Assembly (NCBI RefSeq): GCF_026344005.1
Contig: NZ_JAPKNH010000001.1
Coordinates: forward strand, 496,001 to 560,000
Direction: 5' to 3'
Length of the DNA: 64,000 bases
DNA from: Kaistia terrae
GTDB taxonomy: Bacteria; Pseudomonadota; Alphaproteobacteria; Rhizobiales; Kaistiaceae
Shown here: positions 7,267-18,335 of the stretch, piece after piece
How positions within the stretch are numbered: the first letter of the stretch is position 1
How the letters are laid out: each line of letters starts with the position of its first letter
The notes under the pieces: generated by a model
Database searches by the model: none
Seen by the model: only the letters and a program-made list of their open reading frames with translations
Told to the model about the DNA's origin: nothing
Translations under genes and position numbers: made by a program

Positions 7267-9459
7267 ATGACGGGTTGGCGGGCGAGCGTATCGGATGTTG
7301 AAGCCCTCATTGCCGCACGCCACGGTGATCCCTTCGCCCTTCTCGGGCCGCATGAAACGGATGACGGCCTCGCCATCCGCGCCTTCGTGCCCCACGCGGA
7401 AACGGTTGCCGTCGAGGATCTCGACGGCAACCGCGTCGCTCCGCTGGAGCGTCGTCCCGGCACGGACTTCTTCGAGGGCCTGATTCCAGGCCACAAGAAG
7501 CGCTTCGGCTACCGTCTCAGGGCGGAAAACCCAGGCGGCGGCTGGACCTTCCACGATCCCTACAGCTTTGCCGGCGTACTCGGCGCCACTGACGACTATC
7601 TGCTGGTCGAGGGCACCCACCGCCAGCTTTACGAAAAGCTCGGCGCGCATCTCCTGCATCATGAAGGCGTTGACGGCGTGCATTTCGCCGTCTGGGCGCC
7701 GGATGCCCTCCGCGTTTCCGTCGTCGGCAATTTCAACGGCTGGGATGGTCGCCGCCACCAGATGCGCAAGCGCGTCGATAGCGGGCTTTGGGAGTTGTTC
7801 GCGCCCGGCTTCGGCGAGGGCGAGATCTACAAATACGAGATCGTCGCCGCCGATGGCATCGTGCAGCCGCTGAAGGCCGACCCGGTCGGCTTTGCCGGCG
7901 AACTGCGCCCGTCGACCGCCTCGGTCGTGGCGCGAACCGACAATTTCACCTGGAACGACGATGCCTTCCTGCGCCAGCGCGGCGAGGGCCAGGCGCGTCG
8001 CCAGCCGATGTCGATCTACGAGGTGCATCTCGGCTCGTGGCAGCGCGGCGAGGGCAATTCGTTCCTCTCCTATGACGAACTGGCCGACCGGCTGATCCCC
8101 TATGCCGTCGAGCTGGGTTTCACCCATCTCGAACTGCTGCCGGTCAGCGAGCATCCGCTCGACGATTCCTGGGGTTACCAGCCGATCGGCCTGTTTGCGC
8201 CGACGCGCCGGCACGGCGAGCCGGCCGGCTTCGCCCGCTTTGTCGATCGCGCCCATCAGGCCGGCCTCGGCATCATCCTCGATTGGGTGCCGGCGCATTT
8301 CCCGACCGACCGGCATGGCCTTGCCCATTTCGACGGCAAGCCGCTCTACGAGCACGCCGATCCGCGCCGTGGTTTCCACCCGGACTGGAACACGGCGATC
8401 TATGATTTCGGTCGTAAGGAAGTGTCGAACTTCCTGGCCGCCAGCGCGCTCTATTGGCTCGACCGATTCCATGTCGATGGCCTGCGCGTCGATGCCGTCG
8501 CCTCGATGCTCTATCTCGATTATTCGCGCAAGGACGGCGAGTGGCTGCCCAATCCGGACGGCAGCAACGACAACAAGGATGCGGTCGCCTTCCTCTCCCG
8601 CGTCAACCAGCTCTGCTATGGCGAGCATCCCGGCACGGTGACCATCGCCGAGGAATCGACCTCCTGGCCCGGCGTCTCGCAGCCGGTGCATGAGGGCGGC
8701 CTCGGCTTCGGCTTCAAGTGGAACATGGGGTGGATGAACGATACGCTCGACTACATGTCGCTCGAGCCGATCCATCGTCGCTATCACCACGACAAGCTGA
8801 CCTTCGGCCTGCTCTACGCCTTCTCCGAAAACTTCGTCCTGCCGCTCAGCCATGACGAGGTCGTCCATGGCAAGCGCTCGATCCTCGGCCGCATGCCGGG
8901 CGACCGCTGGCAGCAATTTGCCAACGTCCGCGCCTATTACGGTTACATGTGGGGCCATCCCGGCAAGAAGCTGCTCTTCATGGGGCAGGAGTTCGGCCAG
9001 CAGAAGGAATGGAACTTCAACCAGAGCCTTGATTGGCATCTGGTCGAAGATCCGATGCATGCTGGCCTCAAGGATTTCGTGCGCGACCTCAATCGCGCCT
9101 ATCGCGGCCATGCCGGCCTGCATGCGCGCGATTGCGAGGGGGAGGGCTTCCGCTGGGTCGTGGCGGATGACAAGGACCAGTCGGTCTTTGCGTTCCTGCG
9201 TTTCGGCGGGCCAGACGACAAGCCGATCCTCGTCGTTTCCAACTTCACGCCTGTCATCCGCGATGGCTACCGCGTCGGCCTGCCCGAAACCGGGCGCTGG
9301 CGCGAAATCCTGAATTCGGACGCTTCCGTCTATGGCGGCTCCGGTGTCGGCAATCTCGGCGCCGTCGAGGCGACGGAGGTGCCGGCGCATGGTTTCCCGG
9401 CTTCGGCCGCGATCGTTCTACCCCCGCTTTCGACGGTCTTCTTCGAATACGAACCGTAA
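7267..9459 (+). CDS. glgB: 1,4-alpha-glucan branching enzyme
   Basis: GlgB transfers alpha-1,4 chains to make alpha-1,6 branches. The 730-residue protein has the N-terminal CBM48 region (about 120-210), the GH13 barrel and a C-terminal beta domain. The nucleophile Asp409 lies in [13 protein letters not shown], the acid Glu462 in [10 protein letters not shown], and the third conserved region is [13 protein letters not shown]. An extra N-terminal module (residues 1-110) is present, as in E. coli-type enzymes. The ATG at 7267 follows GGGAGA; an upstream in-frame ATG at 7201 would overlap glgP. It sits between glgP and glgC in the operon. Confidence 0.97.
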   Translation: MTGWRASVSDVEALIAARHGDPFALLGPHETDDGLAIRAFVPHAETVAVEDLDGNRVAPLERRPGTDFFEGLIPGHKKRFGYRLRAENPGGGWTFHDPYSFAGVLGATDDYLLVEGTHRQLYEKLGAHLLHHEGVDGVHFAVWAPDALRVSVVGNFNGWDGRRHQMRKRVDSGLWELFAPGFGEGEIYKYEIVAADGIVQPLKADPVGFAGELRPSTASVVARTDNFTWNDDAFLRQRGEGQARRQPMSIYEVHLGSWQRGEGNSFLSYDELADRLIPYAVELGFTHLELLPVSEHPLDDSWGYQPIGLFAPTRRHGEPAGFARFVDRAHQAGLGIILDWVPAHFPTDRHGLAHFDGKPLYEHADPRRGFHPDWNTAIYDFGRKEVSNFLAASALYWLDRFHVDGLRVDAVASMLYLDYSRKDGEWLPNPDGSNDNKDAVAFLSRVNQLCYGEHPGTVTIAEESTSWPGVSQPVHEGGLGFGFKWNMGWMNDTLDYMSLEPIHRRYHHDKLTFGLLYAFSENFVLPLSHDEVVHGKRSILGRMPGDRWQQFANVRAYYGYMWGHPGKKLLFMGQEFGQQKEWNFNQSLDWHLVEDPMHAGLKDFVRDLNRAYRGHAGLHARDCEGEGFRWVVADDKDQSVFAFLRFGGPDDKPILVVSNFTPVIRDGYRVGLPETGRWREILNSDASVYGGSGVGNLGAVEATEVPAHGFPASAAIVLPPLSTVFFEYEP

Positions 9460-9550
9460 GGCGACCTTTGGCGCGGGCGGGCTTGGGTTGAGAAAAACTT
9501 GAGTTGATAAAAACACTGCAGGGCAACGAGCGTTTCGGGAGGGACTAAGG

Positions 9551-10816
9551 ATGGAACGGCCGCAAACCAACGCGCCGCTGGCGCGTAATGCCATGGCCTT
9601 CGTGCTGGCGGGTGGACGCGGCAGCCGATTGATGGAATTGACGGACCGGCGCGCCAAGCCGGCGGTCTATTTCGGCGGCAAGTCGCGCATCATCGATTTT
9701 GCGCTCTCCAATGCCGTCAATTCCGGCATCCGCAAGATCGGCGTCGCCACGCAATACAAGGCGCACAGCCTGATCCGGCATCTGAACCGTGGCTGGAACT
9801 TCTTCCGCCCCGAGCGTAACGAAATCTTCGACGTCTTTCCGGCCAGCCAGCGCGTCTCCGAGGATGCGTGGTATCGCGGCACGGCCGACGCGGTCTATCA
9901 GAACCTCGACATCCTGAAGGACTACGACGCCAAGTATTTCGTCATCCTCGCCGGCGATCACATCTACAAGATGGATTACGAGTTGATGCTGCAGCAGCAC
10001 GTCGACTCCGGCGCCGACGTGACGATCGGCTGCCTGGAAGTGCCGCGCATGGAAGCGACCGGCTTCGGCGTCATGCATGTCGACGATACCGACCGTATTC
10101 TCGAATTTGTCGAGAAGCCGAAGGATCCGCCCGCCATGCCCGGCAAGCCGGACAAGGCGCTGGCCTCGATGGGCATCTATGTCTTCGACACCAAGTTCCT
10201 GATCGAGGAACTGGAGCGCGACGCCAACGATCCCAATTCGAGCCGCGATTTCGGCAAGGACATCATCCCGAACATCGTCAAGAACGGCAAGGCGGTCGCC
10301 CATCACTTCGAGGATTCCTGCGTCCGTTCGAGCCAGGAATCGGTCAGCTACTGGCGTGACGTCGGTACGGTGGACGCCTATTGGGAAGCCAATATCGACC
10401 TGACCAGTATAGTTCCCGATCTTGACCTGTTCGACCGCAACTGGCCGATCTGGACCTATAGCGAGGTCACGCCGCCGGCGAAGTTCGTCCACAACGAGGA
10501 TCACCGTCGCGGCTACGCGCTGTCGTCGCTGGTATCGGGTGGCTGCATCGTCTCTGGCGCCTCGCTGGAGCGGGCGCTGCTGTTCACCGGCGTGCGTTGC
10601 AACTCCTACTCGCATGTCGAGAATGGTGTGATCCTGCCCTATGTCGAGGTCGGTCGCGGCGCCCGCTTGAGCAATGTCGTGGTCGACGCCCGCGTCCAGA
10701 TCCCGGAAGGGCTTGTGGTCGGCGAGGATCCGGAGCTCGACGCCTCGCGCTTCACCCGTTCGGCAAACGGCATCTGCCTGATCACCCAGCCGATGATCGA
10801 CGCGTTGAAGGCTTGA
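9551..10816 (+). CDS. glgC: Glucose-1-phosphate adenylyltransferase
   Basis: The 421-residue enzyme makes ADP-glucose, the donor for GlgA, and is normally the allosterically controlled step of glycogen synthesis. The N-terminal nucleotide-binding loop reads [21 protein letters not shown], and the sugar-phosphate region contains FVEKPKDPP and [12 protein letters not shown]. The C-terminal part has the left-handed beta-helix repeats (about 295-400). The start is the ATG at 9551 after GGGAGGGACTAAGG. A 271-base spacer with hairpins separates it from glgA. Confidence 0.97.
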   Translation: MERPQTNAPLARNAMAFVLAGGRGSRLMELTDRRAKPAVYFGGKSRIIDFALSNAVNSGIRKIGVATQYKAHSLIRHLNRGWNFFRPERNEIFDVFPASQRVSEDAWYRGTADAVYQNLDILKDYDAKYFVILAGDHIYKMDYELMLQQHVDSGADVTIGCLEVPRMEATGFGVMHVDDTDRILEFVEKPKDPPAMPGKPDKALASMGIYVFDTKFLIEELERDANDPNSSRDFGKDIIPNIVKNGKAVAHHFEDSCVRSSQESVSYWRDVGTVDAYWEANIDLTSIVPDLDLFDRNWPIWTYSEVTPPAKFVHNEDHRRGYALSSLVSGGCIVSGASLERALLFTGVRCNSYSHVENGVILPYVEVGRGARLSNVVVDARVQIPEGLVVGEDPELDASRFTRSANGICLITQPMIDALKA

Positions 10817-10845
10817 TGTTTCGATACAAGAGACCCTCACCCCAA

Positions 10846-10869
10846 CCCTCTCCCGCAAGCGGGAGAGGG
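10846..10869. repeat. Perfect 11-bp stem-loop downstream of glgC
   Basis: CCCTCTCCCGC at 10846-10856 is the exact reverse complement of GCGGGAGAGGG at 10859-10869, with a two-base loop AA. No T-run follows, so it is not a standard intrinsic terminator. It may protect the 3' end of upstream mRNA or be part of the dispersed repeat family seen at 10917-11040 and 46472-46495. Confidence 0.75.
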
Positions 10870-10916
10870 GCTTGCTTTCCTGGGGCAAGAAACATCTGGG
10901 CCGAATACGACTTTTC

Positions 10917-11040
10917 ACCTCTCCCTGAGGGAGAGGTCGGCTCGAAAAGCCGGGTGAGGGTTTAGGGAACTATCCGGTGAGGCCGTAAACCCTCACCCGC
11001 CGGCCTTTGGCCGTCGACCTCTCCCTCAGGGAGAGGTGAA
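10917..11040. repeat. Inverted pair of CCTCTCCCT-type intergenic repeats
   Basis: 10917-10964 (CACCTCTCCCTGAGGGAGAGG ... CGGGTGAGGGTTT) and 10988-11040 (AACCCTCACCC ... CCTCTCCCTCAGGGAGAGGTG, in two blocks) are inverted copies of one element, and each contains its own stem-loop. A half-copy recurs at 34414-34440 (CACCTCTCTCTCAGGGAGAGGTG). The pair sits inside the glycogen operon between glgC and glgA, where it could alter read-through or mRNA decay; that effect is inferred. Confidence 0.8.
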
Positions 11041-11087
11041 GAAGGCGGTTCAAAGTAGATGGATTTTGCTCTAGAGGCCGATTGTTG

Positions 11088-12542
11088 ATGACCCTGAAAA
11101 TCCTCGCCGTCGTTTCCGAGATCTATCCGCTGGTGAAGACCGGCGGACTGGCTGATGTCGCCGGTGCGCTTCCGGGCGCGCTGGTGCCGGAGGATGTCGC
11201 GGTGACGACGCTGGTGCCCGGCTATCCGGCCGTGCTGGCGGCGCTGAAGAAGCCGCAGGTCGTTCATACCTTCGCGGGCCTGTTCGGCCATGACGCGCGG
11301 CTCTTGAAGGCCAATGTCAGCGGTCTCGACCTTCTCGTGCTGGATGCGCCGCATCTCTTCAACCGGCCGGGCAATCCTTACGTCGACGCCGACGGCAAGG
11401 ACTGGATCGACAACCCGCTCCGCTTCGCGGCGCTTTCGCGGGTCGCTGCTGAAATCGGCCAGGGCCTTGTGCCGGCGCTGACGCCGGACGTGATCCACGC
11501 GCATGACTGGCAGACCGGGCTGACCGCCGCCTATCTGCGCTATTCCGGCCGTCCCGCCGTGCCGACGGTGATGACCGTCCACAACATGGCATTCCAGGGC
11601 CAGTATGGCCGCGACCTGTTGCCCGCGCTCGGGCTTCCGGCGCGCGCCTATGCCATCGACGGGGTCGAATATTACGGCACGATCGGCTTCCTGAAGGCGG
11701 GCCTGCAGCTTTCCGACCGCATCACCACGGTATCGCCGACCTATGCGACCGAGATCCGTACCGCCGAGGGCGGCATGGGGCTCGATGGCTTACTGCGTAG
11801 TCGCGGCAATGCCGTCTCCGGCATTCTGAACGGCATCGATACCGGCGTCTGGAATCCCGCCACCGACGCCCGGATCGCCGCGCCCTTCGAACTTTCGCGC
11901 CTCGCCGGTCGCGCCGCAAACAAGAAGGCGCTGCAGCAGAGGCTGGGCCTCGACGTCGATCCGAATGCGCTGATCTTCGGCGTCGTCAGCCGGTTGAGTT
12001 GGCAGAAGGGCCTCGATCTCCTGCTCGAACGGCTGCCGGCGCTGCTCGCCGCCGGCGGGCAATTGGCGCTGCTCGGTTCCGGCGAGATGTCGCTCGCCAA
12101 TGGTTTTGCCGGCGCCACCACCCTGCACAAGGGCCGCGTCGGCATGGTCAATGGCTATGACGAGGGCTTGGCCCATCTGATCCAGGCGGGCTCCGACGTC
12201 ATTCTGGTGCCATCGCGCTTCGAGCCCTGCGGCCTGACCCAGCTTTGCGCGCTGCGCTATGGCGCGCTGCCGCTTGTCGCCCGCGTCGGTGGGCTGGCCG
12301 ATACCGTCATCGATGCCAACGAGGTGGCGCTCGCCGCCGGCGTCGGCACCGGCGTCCAGTTCAGCCCGGTCTCCGGCGATGCGCTGGAGGCGGCGATCTG
12401 GCGTACCGCCGATCTCTGGCGCGACCGCCCAACCTGGAAGAAGCTGCAGAAGAACGCGATGAAGACCGATGTCTCCTGGACCCGGCCGGCCGCTGCCTAT
12501 GCCCGGCTCTACCGCGAGCTGGTTGCCGGACGCGCGGGATGA
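11088..12542 (+). CDS. glgA: Glycogen synthase (ADP-glucose)
   Basis: GlgA extends glycogen from ADP-glucose (GT5 family). The 484-residue protein begins [24 protein letters not shown], with the ADP-glucose-binding KTGGL motif at about residues 16-20. The C-terminal GT-B half carries [12 protein letters not shown] and [21 protein letters not shown] two codons upstream (11082) is an alternative start. The final stop overlaps the glgX start by four bases, so the two are coupled. Confidence 0.97.
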   Translation: MTLKILAVVSEIYPLVKTGGLADVAGALPGALVPEDVAVTTLVPGYPAVLAALKKPQVVHTFAGLFGHDARLLKANVSGLDLLVLDAPHLFNRPGNPYVDADGKDWIDNPLRFAALSRVAAEIGQGLVPALTPDVIHAHDWQTGLTAAYLRYSGRPAVPTVMTVHNMAFQGQYGRDLLPALGLPARAYAIDGVEYYGTIGFLKAGLQLSDRITTVSPTYATEIRTAEGGMGLDGLLRSRGNAVSGILNGIDTGVWNPATDARIAAPFELSRLAGRAANKKALQQRLGLDVDPNALIFGVVSRLSWQKGLDLLLERLPALLAAGGQLALLGSGEMSLANGFAGATTLHKGRVGMVNGYDEGLAHLIQAGSDVILVPSRFEPCGLTQLCALRYGALPLVARVGGLADTVIDANEVALAAGVGTGVQFSPVSGDALEAAIWRTADLWRDRPTWKKLQKNAMKTDVSWTRPAAAYARLYRELVAGRAG

Positions 12543-14605
12543 CCGTCAGTGCGCCCGTGAGGGAAGGTTCGCCGGAGCCGCTCGGCGTCACGCCGACAGA
12601 GACCGGCGTCAACGTCGCCGTCTATTCCGCCCACGCCGAAGCGATCGACTTCTGCCTCTTCGACGCAACTGGGCAGGTCGAACTGCGCCGCGTCCGCCTG
12701 CCAGAGCGCTCGGGCGACGTCTTTCACGGCCACATTGACGGGATTCGCCCTGGCGACCGCTATGGTCTGCGTGCCGAAGGACCATGGCGACCGGAGGCCG
12801 GCCAACGCTTCAATGGAGCAAAACTACTCGTCGATCCGTATGCGCTGGCGCTGGACCGGGCCTTTGTGCTCGACGACACGATGTTCGATGCCCGCCGGCT
12901 GGGCGCGGCTGAGGACGCGCGCGACAGCGCCGCCGTAGTGCCGAAGGCGATCGTCACGGCCGCCGCCACGCCCGCACCGCGCTTGCACCCGCCGATAGCC
13001 TGGGACCGGCAGGTCATCTACGAACTGCATGTGCGCGGCTTTTCAAAACTCAATCCGGCCGTGCCGGAGGCCATCCGCGGCACCTTCGCTGGCCTCGGCC
13101 ATCCGGCCTCGATCGCGCATCTGAAGCAGTTGGGCATCACGACGGTAGAGCTGTTGCCCATCGCGGCCTGGCTCGACGAGCGCCATCTGCCGCCGCTCGG
13201 GCTCACCAATTATTGGGGCTACAACCCGATCGCCTGGATGACGCCCGACCCGCGTCTCGCGCCGGGCGGATTTGTCGAAGTGGCGGACTGCGTCGCCGCT
13301 CTGCATCAGGCCGGCATTGCCGTCATCCTCGACGTCGTCTTCAACCATTCCGGCGAGAGCGATCACCTCGGCCCGACCGTCTCGATGCGCGGCCTCGACA
13401 ACGCGACCTACTACCGTCTCGAGCAGGGCGACCCATCCGGCTATGTCAACGATGCGGGCACCGGCAACATCCTCGCCATGGACCGACCGCCTGTCATCCG
13501 CCTGGTCATGGATGCGCTCCGAACCTGGGTCGAACGCACCGGCGTCGATGGCTTCCGCTTCGACCTGGCCACCACCCTGGCTCGCCGGGTTGAGGGTTTC
13601 GATCCGGCCGCGCCCTTCCTCGCCGCGATCGAGCAGGACCCGCTGCTGCGCGAACTGATCCTGATCGCCGAGCCATGGGACATCGGACCGGGCGGCTATC
13701 AGCTCGGCAATTTCCCGCCTGCCTGGGGTGAGTGGAACGACCGTTACCGCGATACGGTGCGACGCTTCTTTCGGGGCGATGCCGGCATGATCGGCGATCT
13801 CGCCACGCGCCTCGCCGGCTCGTCCGATATCTTTACGCATCGCTACCGGAAGGTTAACAGAAGCATCAACTTCATCACCGCCCATGACGGCTTCACGCTC
13901 GCCGATCTGGTCGCCTATGAGCACAAGCACAACGGCGCCAATGGCGAGCAAAACCGCGACGGCACCGACGACAACAAGTCCTGGAACAATGGCGTCGAGG
14001 GCGAGACGTCCGATCCCGCCATCCTCGCGCGCCGCCGCGCCGATATCCGCGCGCTGCTGATGACGCTGGTCTTCTCGCGCGGCACGCCGATGTTGACCAT
14101 GGGCGACGAACTCGGCCGCAGCCAGCAGGGCAACAACAACGCCTATGCGCAGGACAATCCAATCGCCTGGCTAGATTGGTCGAAGATCGATCAGGATCTC
14201 ATTGATTTCACAAAACAATTGCTGTCGTTGCGTGCGGCTCATCCGGCGCTGCGTGATCCGCGTCCCCTGACCGGGAAAGCACTTCCAGACAGTGGCGAGC
14301 CGGATGTCGGCTGGTTTGGCCCGAATGGCATGCCGCTCGACGAAGCCGGCTGGCACGCACGGGATGGCCGGACGCTGGTTGCCGTCCTTGCGGTTCGGAT
14401 ACCGCAAGGTCCGATCGAGCGCGTCTGTATCGCGCTCCATGGCGGCACTACTTCGATCGACCTGAAACTGCCGCCGCTTGACGGCGCGGCTCCATGGCGG
14501 CTCGCTGCTTCGTCCTTGCCGCCCGAGGATGGCGGGGCGGCAGGTTACGGCTCGAGCCGGTCGCTCAGGGTGGCCCCGCGCTCGGCATTGCTCTTCCTCG
14601 GCTAG
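12539..14605 (+). CDS. glgX: Glycogen debranching enzyme
   Basis: GlgX hydrolyses alpha-1,6 branches in the phosphorylase-limit dextrin. The 688-residue protein has an N-terminal CBM48 (about 1-110) and a GH13 barrel with [23 protein letters not shown] (nucleophile Asp), LIAEPWDIG (acid Glu) and [14 protein letters not shown]. The ATG overlaps the glgA stop (ATGA). It is the last gene of the operon; no clear terminator follows. Together with glgP it supplies breakdown while glgC, glgA and glgB supply synthesis. Confidence 0.96.
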   Translation: MTVSAPVREGSPEPLGVTPTETGVNVAVYSAHAEAIDFCLFDATGQVELRRVRLPERSGDVFHGHIDGIRPGDRYGLRAEGPWRPEAGQRFNGAKLLVDPYALALDRAFVLDDTMFDARRLGAAEDARDSAAVVPKAIVTAAATPAPRLHPPIAWDRQVIYELHVRGFSKLNPAVPEAIRGTFAGLGHPASIAHLKQLGITTVELLPIAAWLDERHLPPLGLTNYWGYNPIAWMTPDPRLAPGGFVEVADCVAALHQAGIAVILDVVFNHSGESDHLGPTVSMRGLDNATYYRLEQGDPSGYVNDAGTGNILAMDRPPVIRLVMDALRTWVERTGVDGFRFDLATTLARRVEGFDPAAPFLAAIEQDPLLRELILIAEPWDIGPGGYQLGNFPPAWGEWNDRYRDTVRRFFRGDAGMIGDLATRLAGSSDIFTHRYRKVNRSINFITAHDGFTLADLVAYEHKHNGANGEQNRDGTDDNKSWNNGVEGETSDPAILARRRADIRALLMTLVFSRGTPMLTMGDELGRSQQGNNNAYAQDNPIAWLDWSKIDQDLIDFTKQLLSLRAAHPALRDPRPLTGKALPDSGEPDVGWFGPNGMPLDEAGWHARDGRTLVAVLAVRIPQGPIERVCIALHGGTTSIDLKLPPLDGAAPWRLAASSLPPEDGGAAGYGSSRSLRVAPRSALLFLG

Positions 14606-14775
14606 ATCATCCTCGGGGTAAGTCTTCGCCCGTCGAAGCGATCAGGAAGATTTTACATAAACTGGCGAGATGAAGCCGTCTCGCCATTTACGTTGTTGTG
14701 CTAATTCGATGGCTGCGCCTGGCGATTTTCGTTAAATTTGTAGGCAAGAATTTTGGGCGGCTGACGGAGGCTTTC

Positions 14776-15714
14776 GTGTCGGAAACGATTTTCAAGAATT
14801 GGACGAGCGACCTGAGCCGGGATTGGGGCAAGAAACCGATCCGGATCGATCATTCGTTGAGCCAGAATGAGCTGTTCTCCAAGGACGCCCTGGCCGAACT
14901 GATCCAGCGCTATCCGATTGAACATTACTCGCTGATGCGGACGAGCTCGCGCGGCGAGGAAAAGAAGATCTGGCGCAGGGGCGAGGTGGGTGGTCTGAGC
15001 GGCCATGAAGTGATGGCTCAGATCGCGTCCGGCGGTCTTTGGTTACAACTGCGCGAACTCAAGCTCGTCGACAAGCGCTACTACGACCTGCTGCAGTCGA
15101 TCTATGGCGAGGTTGAGCAACGCGTGCCGGGCTTCGACTCGTTCAACCATGAAATGGGCGTGCTGATCTCGTCGCCGAATGCCAAAGCGCATTATCACGC
15201 CGATCTGCCGGGCCAGGCGCTTTGGCAGATCATGGGACGCAAGCGCGTCTACATTTATCCGGCGGAAGAGCCCTATCTGCCGCAAGCCGAACTCGAGAAG
15301 ATCGCGCTGACCGGCCTGGAATCGGCTTTGCAGTACGATCCCGAATTCGATCGTCATGCGCTGGTGCTCGATCTTGAGCCGGGCCAGATGCTGACATGGG
15401 AACTGAACGCGCCGCATCGGGTCGAGAACCACGATGAGTTGAGCGTCTCGATGACCACCGAGCACTGGACGGAGGAAATCCGCCGCCAGCAGATGCTCAC
15501 TGTGGCCAACGGCATCCTGCGCAAGCACTTCGGTGTCTCGCCGAAGCGCGGCCCCGCCGACGGCGCGAGCTTCTGGGCCAAGGCGGTATTGCAAGCTGGC
15601 TGGCGTCGCAGCCCCTGGTATAAGCGCGAGCAGCGCAAGATGTTGCCGGTCGACTTCCGTCTTACTCCGGGGACGACCACGTCGATCGTCGACATTCCCG
15701 CCTATGTCGTCTGA
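14776..15714 (+). CDS. Cupin/JmjC-like domain protein
   Basis: The 312-residue product starts with GTG at 14776 behind GACGGAGG; a longer frame from 14698 lacks a ribosome site. The segment AHYHADLPGQALWQIMGRK (about residues 137-155) followed by VYIYP, and a later APHRVEN, match the metal-binding strands of cupin_8/JmjC-like proteins: His-x-Asp and a distal His would hold an iron. This suggests a 2-oxoglutarate-dependent hydroxylase or a related non-catalytic cupin. The adjacent CelD-like gene follows after 41 bases, placing it with the polysaccharide genes. Its substrate is unknown. Confidence 0.55.
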   Translation: MSETIFKNWTSDLSRDWGKKPIRIDHSLSQNELFSKDALAELIQRYPIEHYSLMRTSSRGEEKKIWRRGEVGGLSGHEVMAQIASGGLWLQLRELKLVDKRYYDLLQSIYGEVEQRVPGFDSFNHEMGVLISSPNAKAHYHADLPGQALWQIMGRKRVYIYPAEEPYLPQAELEKIALTGLESALQYDPEFDRHALVLDLEPGQMLTWELNAPHRVENHDELSVSMTTEHWTEEIRRQQMLTVANGILRKHFGVSPKRGPADGASFWAKAVLQAGWRRSPWYKREQRKMLPVDFRLTPGTTTSIVDIPAYVV

Positions 15715-15755
15715 ACGTTCGTCCGTTCGACCGCTGGCGATGGGGGAGCGACGTT

Positions 15756-16883
15756 ATGACGAACGCGCCGCGTGATCGCTGGAAGGTGACCGTGCACGGA
15801 TCCTGGCAGGAGGCCGCCACGCTTTGGCGGCCCTTCTTTGCCAGCGATTCCCCGCGGTCGCCCTTCCAGACAGAACACTGGTTATCGCATTGGTACGCGG
15901 CGTTCTCGGCCCGAGCGGATGTCGAGCCGTTGCTGGTGCTTGTCACTGATGCGAGTGGCGCTGACGCTCTCGCGCTGCCGCTGATCCTGCATCGCGACCG
16001 GCTGCGTACGATCGAGTTCGCGGATCTCGGCATCACCGACTACAACGCGCCGCTGCTCGGCCCGGCCGCGCCGGTTGACGAGACGGAGGCGCGCACACTC
16101 TGGCGCGCCGTTCGCGCCGCCCTGCCGCCGGCGGACCTGATCGAATTCACCAAGGTGGTGACGAAGATCGGGGATCGCCCCAACCCGCTGGTGCAGGCGT
16201 TGAGCGGCGAGGTCTCGCATCTGTTTGGAAATGTCGTCCAGATCGATGCCGACTATGAGGCGTGGCTGCGCAGCCTCAGCAAGGATAACCGCAAGGAACT
16301 CGGACGCTTCTGGCGGGTGTTCACGCGAGATGAGCGCGCGCGGTTCGTGTTCGCCGACACGCCCGAAGCCGCGAAGACCCTCTATGGACAGCTGACGGCG
16401 CAACAGAGCGCGCGCATCCGGTCTCTGGGCCTGCCTTATCTGCTGGATGAGCCCAACTATGATGACTTCTACCGGGAGCTTCTTCTCGACGGCCTGAACG
16501 ATGGTTCGGCCCGGCTGTCGGCGCTGGTTGCCGGCGATGAACTGGTCGCGGCCTTGTTCGGCGTCGCGCGCGGCGATCACTATTCCATGGTTCGCATCAG
16601 CACGGCGGGCGGCGAATGGGCCAATTGTTCGCCGGGGCGGCTGGTGATCGAGCGGACGATGGAGGCGCTGCATCGCCAGGGTTTTCGTACCTTCGATTTC
16701 ACAATCGGCGACTATGGCCACAAGCGCAGCTTCGAGGTCGCCCACATCCCGCTCGTCGACATCCATGAGAGCGTTTCCTGGCGCGGATGGGGAACCGTCG
16801 GCTATGAGGGCGCCAAGGCTTTCGTCAAGCGGCACCCGTCAATCGAGCGGTTTGCCCGCAAGGTCCTGCGCCGAGCTGCGTGA
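15756..16883 (+). CDS. GNAT acyltransferase of the CelD/BcsL family
   Basis: The 375-residue protein has the two-lobe arrangement of Acetyltransf_6 proteins: an N-terminal region with FQTEHWLSHWYAAFSA and a C-terminal GNAT lobe with LSALVAGDELVAALFGVARGDHYSMV and FDFTIGDYGHKRSF. Proteins of this kind occur in cellulose and exopolysaccharide loci, where they are thought to acylate a sugar or an intermediate. It is co-directional with the cupin-like gene and convergent with the flippase gene, whose end lies three bases away. Confidence 0.8.
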   Translation: MTNAPRDRWKVTVHGSWQEAATLWRPFFASDSPRSPFQTEHWLSHWYAAFSARADVEPLLVLVTDASGADALALPLILHRDRLRTIEFADLGITDYNAPLLGPAAPVDETEARTLWRAVRAALPPADLIEFTKVVTKIGDRPNPLVQALSGEVSHLFGNVVQIDADYEAWLRSLSKDNRKELGRFWRVFTRDERARFVFADTPEAAKTLYGQLTAQQSARIRSLGLPYLLDEPNYDDFYRELLLDGLNDGSARLSALVAGDELVAALFGVARGDHYSMVRISTAGGEWANCSPGRLVIERTMEALHRQGFRTFDFTIGDYGHKRSFEVAHIPLVDIHESVSWRGWGTVGYEGAKAFVKRHPSIERFARKVLRRAA

Positions 16884-16886
16884 GGC

Positions 16887-18335
16887 TCAGGCGGAGGCCT
16901 GCGCCCGACGGTCGAGCCGGCGCCGCAGGATGCCGCGCGCTTCACCGCGATAGGCGATCAGGATGGCAACCGCATAGAGGAGCATGCCGAACAGGATGGT
17001 CAGCACTAGGCCTGTGATGCTCTGCGCGGTCGGGATGGTGGCCAGACCAAGTGCCATCGCGCCAGTCGCGGCCGTAACCTTGGCAATGTCGAGTACCGGC
17101 AGGATGAAGGCGAGCTTGCGAATGGCGAGATACATGCTGACGAGCGCGGCGAGGGTCGAGCCGAGAGCTGTGCCGATGACAGCGCCAATCGGTCCATAGA
17201 GCAGCAGGCCCGCTATTGTCAGGACAATGGCGGCGACGATCTCGACGATGTCGACGATCCCCGCATAGCTCAGCCTTTTCTCCAGGATGAAGATCTGGTC
17301 GCTGACATGCACATGCAGGAACCGGAGGGCGGCGGCGAGGGCGGACAATCCGAGAATTGCCTTCGTCATTTCGCGATAGGGCTCGGCGATCAGGAGGTCG
17401 GTCGCGGGCGCGCTGATCATGGCGATACCGACGACGGTCGGCGCCATAACGCCGATCAGCAGGGCGGCATTTGTGGCCAGTTGTTGCAAAGCTTCGGCGC
17501 GCTTCCCCTCGTTGAGCAGTCGCGCGGCGATCGGGAAGGCGGCGGCGGCCACCAGCATCGCGCCGAACGAAGCGCAGCGCCGCCCGAGTCCCCAGCCCAC
17601 CGCCATCAGACCAAAGGCGGCGGCACCCGATATATGGCCGACCACGTAGCGGAAATTGTTTTCAGCGATCCAGCCGAGCCCATAGAGCAGCAGGATCGGT
17701 CCGCCATAGGCAAAGGCGCCGCGCAGGATTGCCCTGTCGATCCGGCGCGGCAGGATGGCGATGCCGATCAGCGGCGCGGCTATGAGGTTGGCAACAAACT
17801 GCGCGATGCCATAGGCGAGGATGAGCGCTTCGCCGGTGGGCTGCCACCAGGTGAGGAGCGCAAGACCGATGCCAAATCCGAGGATCGGCCCGACGATCTG
17901 CAGCAAGGTGTAGGCGAAGATGTTCGACTGCGCCCGTGCCCGTTCCGAATAGTGAGTGTTGATGCCCCGCGTCGCATAGAAGAAGGCAATGATGAGAACG
18001 GTTTGCCAGGACAGGTGCGTGACATCAATGATCGCCACCGTGGCCAAGGCGGCAATCAGGCTGATCGGGATCGAGAGGCAGACGATCGCGGCTTCGGTGT
18101 GCAGGAAGTCGCTGCGCTCGGTGCGACCTCGCTCGAACGGCATGAAGCGAAGCGCATAGACCGAGAACCATGACAGCGCGATCAGATAGGCGAATTCCTG
18201 GGTGGCAGTGATGAGGACATAGGACCCCATCTCCGCCGGCGGCAGGAAGTAGGTCCACACCACCATCGACAGAAGCTGGAACGCAGGCGACAGCAACTGC
18301 GCCGGCAGGTAGCGGATGGTCTGGCGGATCAGCAT
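16887..18335 (-). CDS. Wzx-like polysaccharide flippase
   Basis: The 482-residue membrane protein begins MLIRQTIRYLPAQLLSPAFQLL at the ATG at 18335, overlapping the end of the upstream gene by seven bases; longer upstream frames lie in that gene. It has about 12-14 hydrophobic segments and the pattern of MATE-like oligosaccharide flippases (MurJ/Wzx fold). It would move lipid-linked repeat units across the inner membrane. It closes a three-gene left-going unit with a polymerase-like protein and an acyltransferase. Confidence 0.8.
   Translation of the reverse strand: MLIRQTIRYLPAQLLSPAFQLLSMVVWTYFLPPAEMGSYVLITATQEFAYLIALSWFSVYALRFMPFERGRTERSDFLHTEAAIVCLSIPISLIAALATVAIIDVTHLSWQTVLIIAFFYATRGINTHYSERARAQSNIFAYTLLQIVGPILGFGIGLALLTWWQPTGEALILAYGIAQFVANLIAAPLIGIAILPRRIDRAILRGAFAYGGPILLLYGLGWIAENNFRYVVGHISGAAAFGLMAVGWGLGRRCASFGAMLVAAAAFPIAARLLNEGKRAEALQQLATNAALLIGVMAPTVVGIAMISAPATDLLIAEPYREMTKAILGLSALAAALRFLHVHVSDQIFILEKRLSYAGIVDIVEIVAAIVLTIAGLLLYGPIGAVIGTALGSTLAALVSMYLAIRKLAFILPVLDIAKVTAATGAMALGLATIPTAQSITGLVLTILFGMLLYAVAILIAYRGEARGILRRRLDRRAQASA

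Noticed and set aside
10917-11040. Tandem CCTCTCCCT palindromes as a CRISPR array
   Set aside because: There are too few copies, orientation is inverted, and spacers are not of constant length; it is a dispersed intergenic repeat pair.
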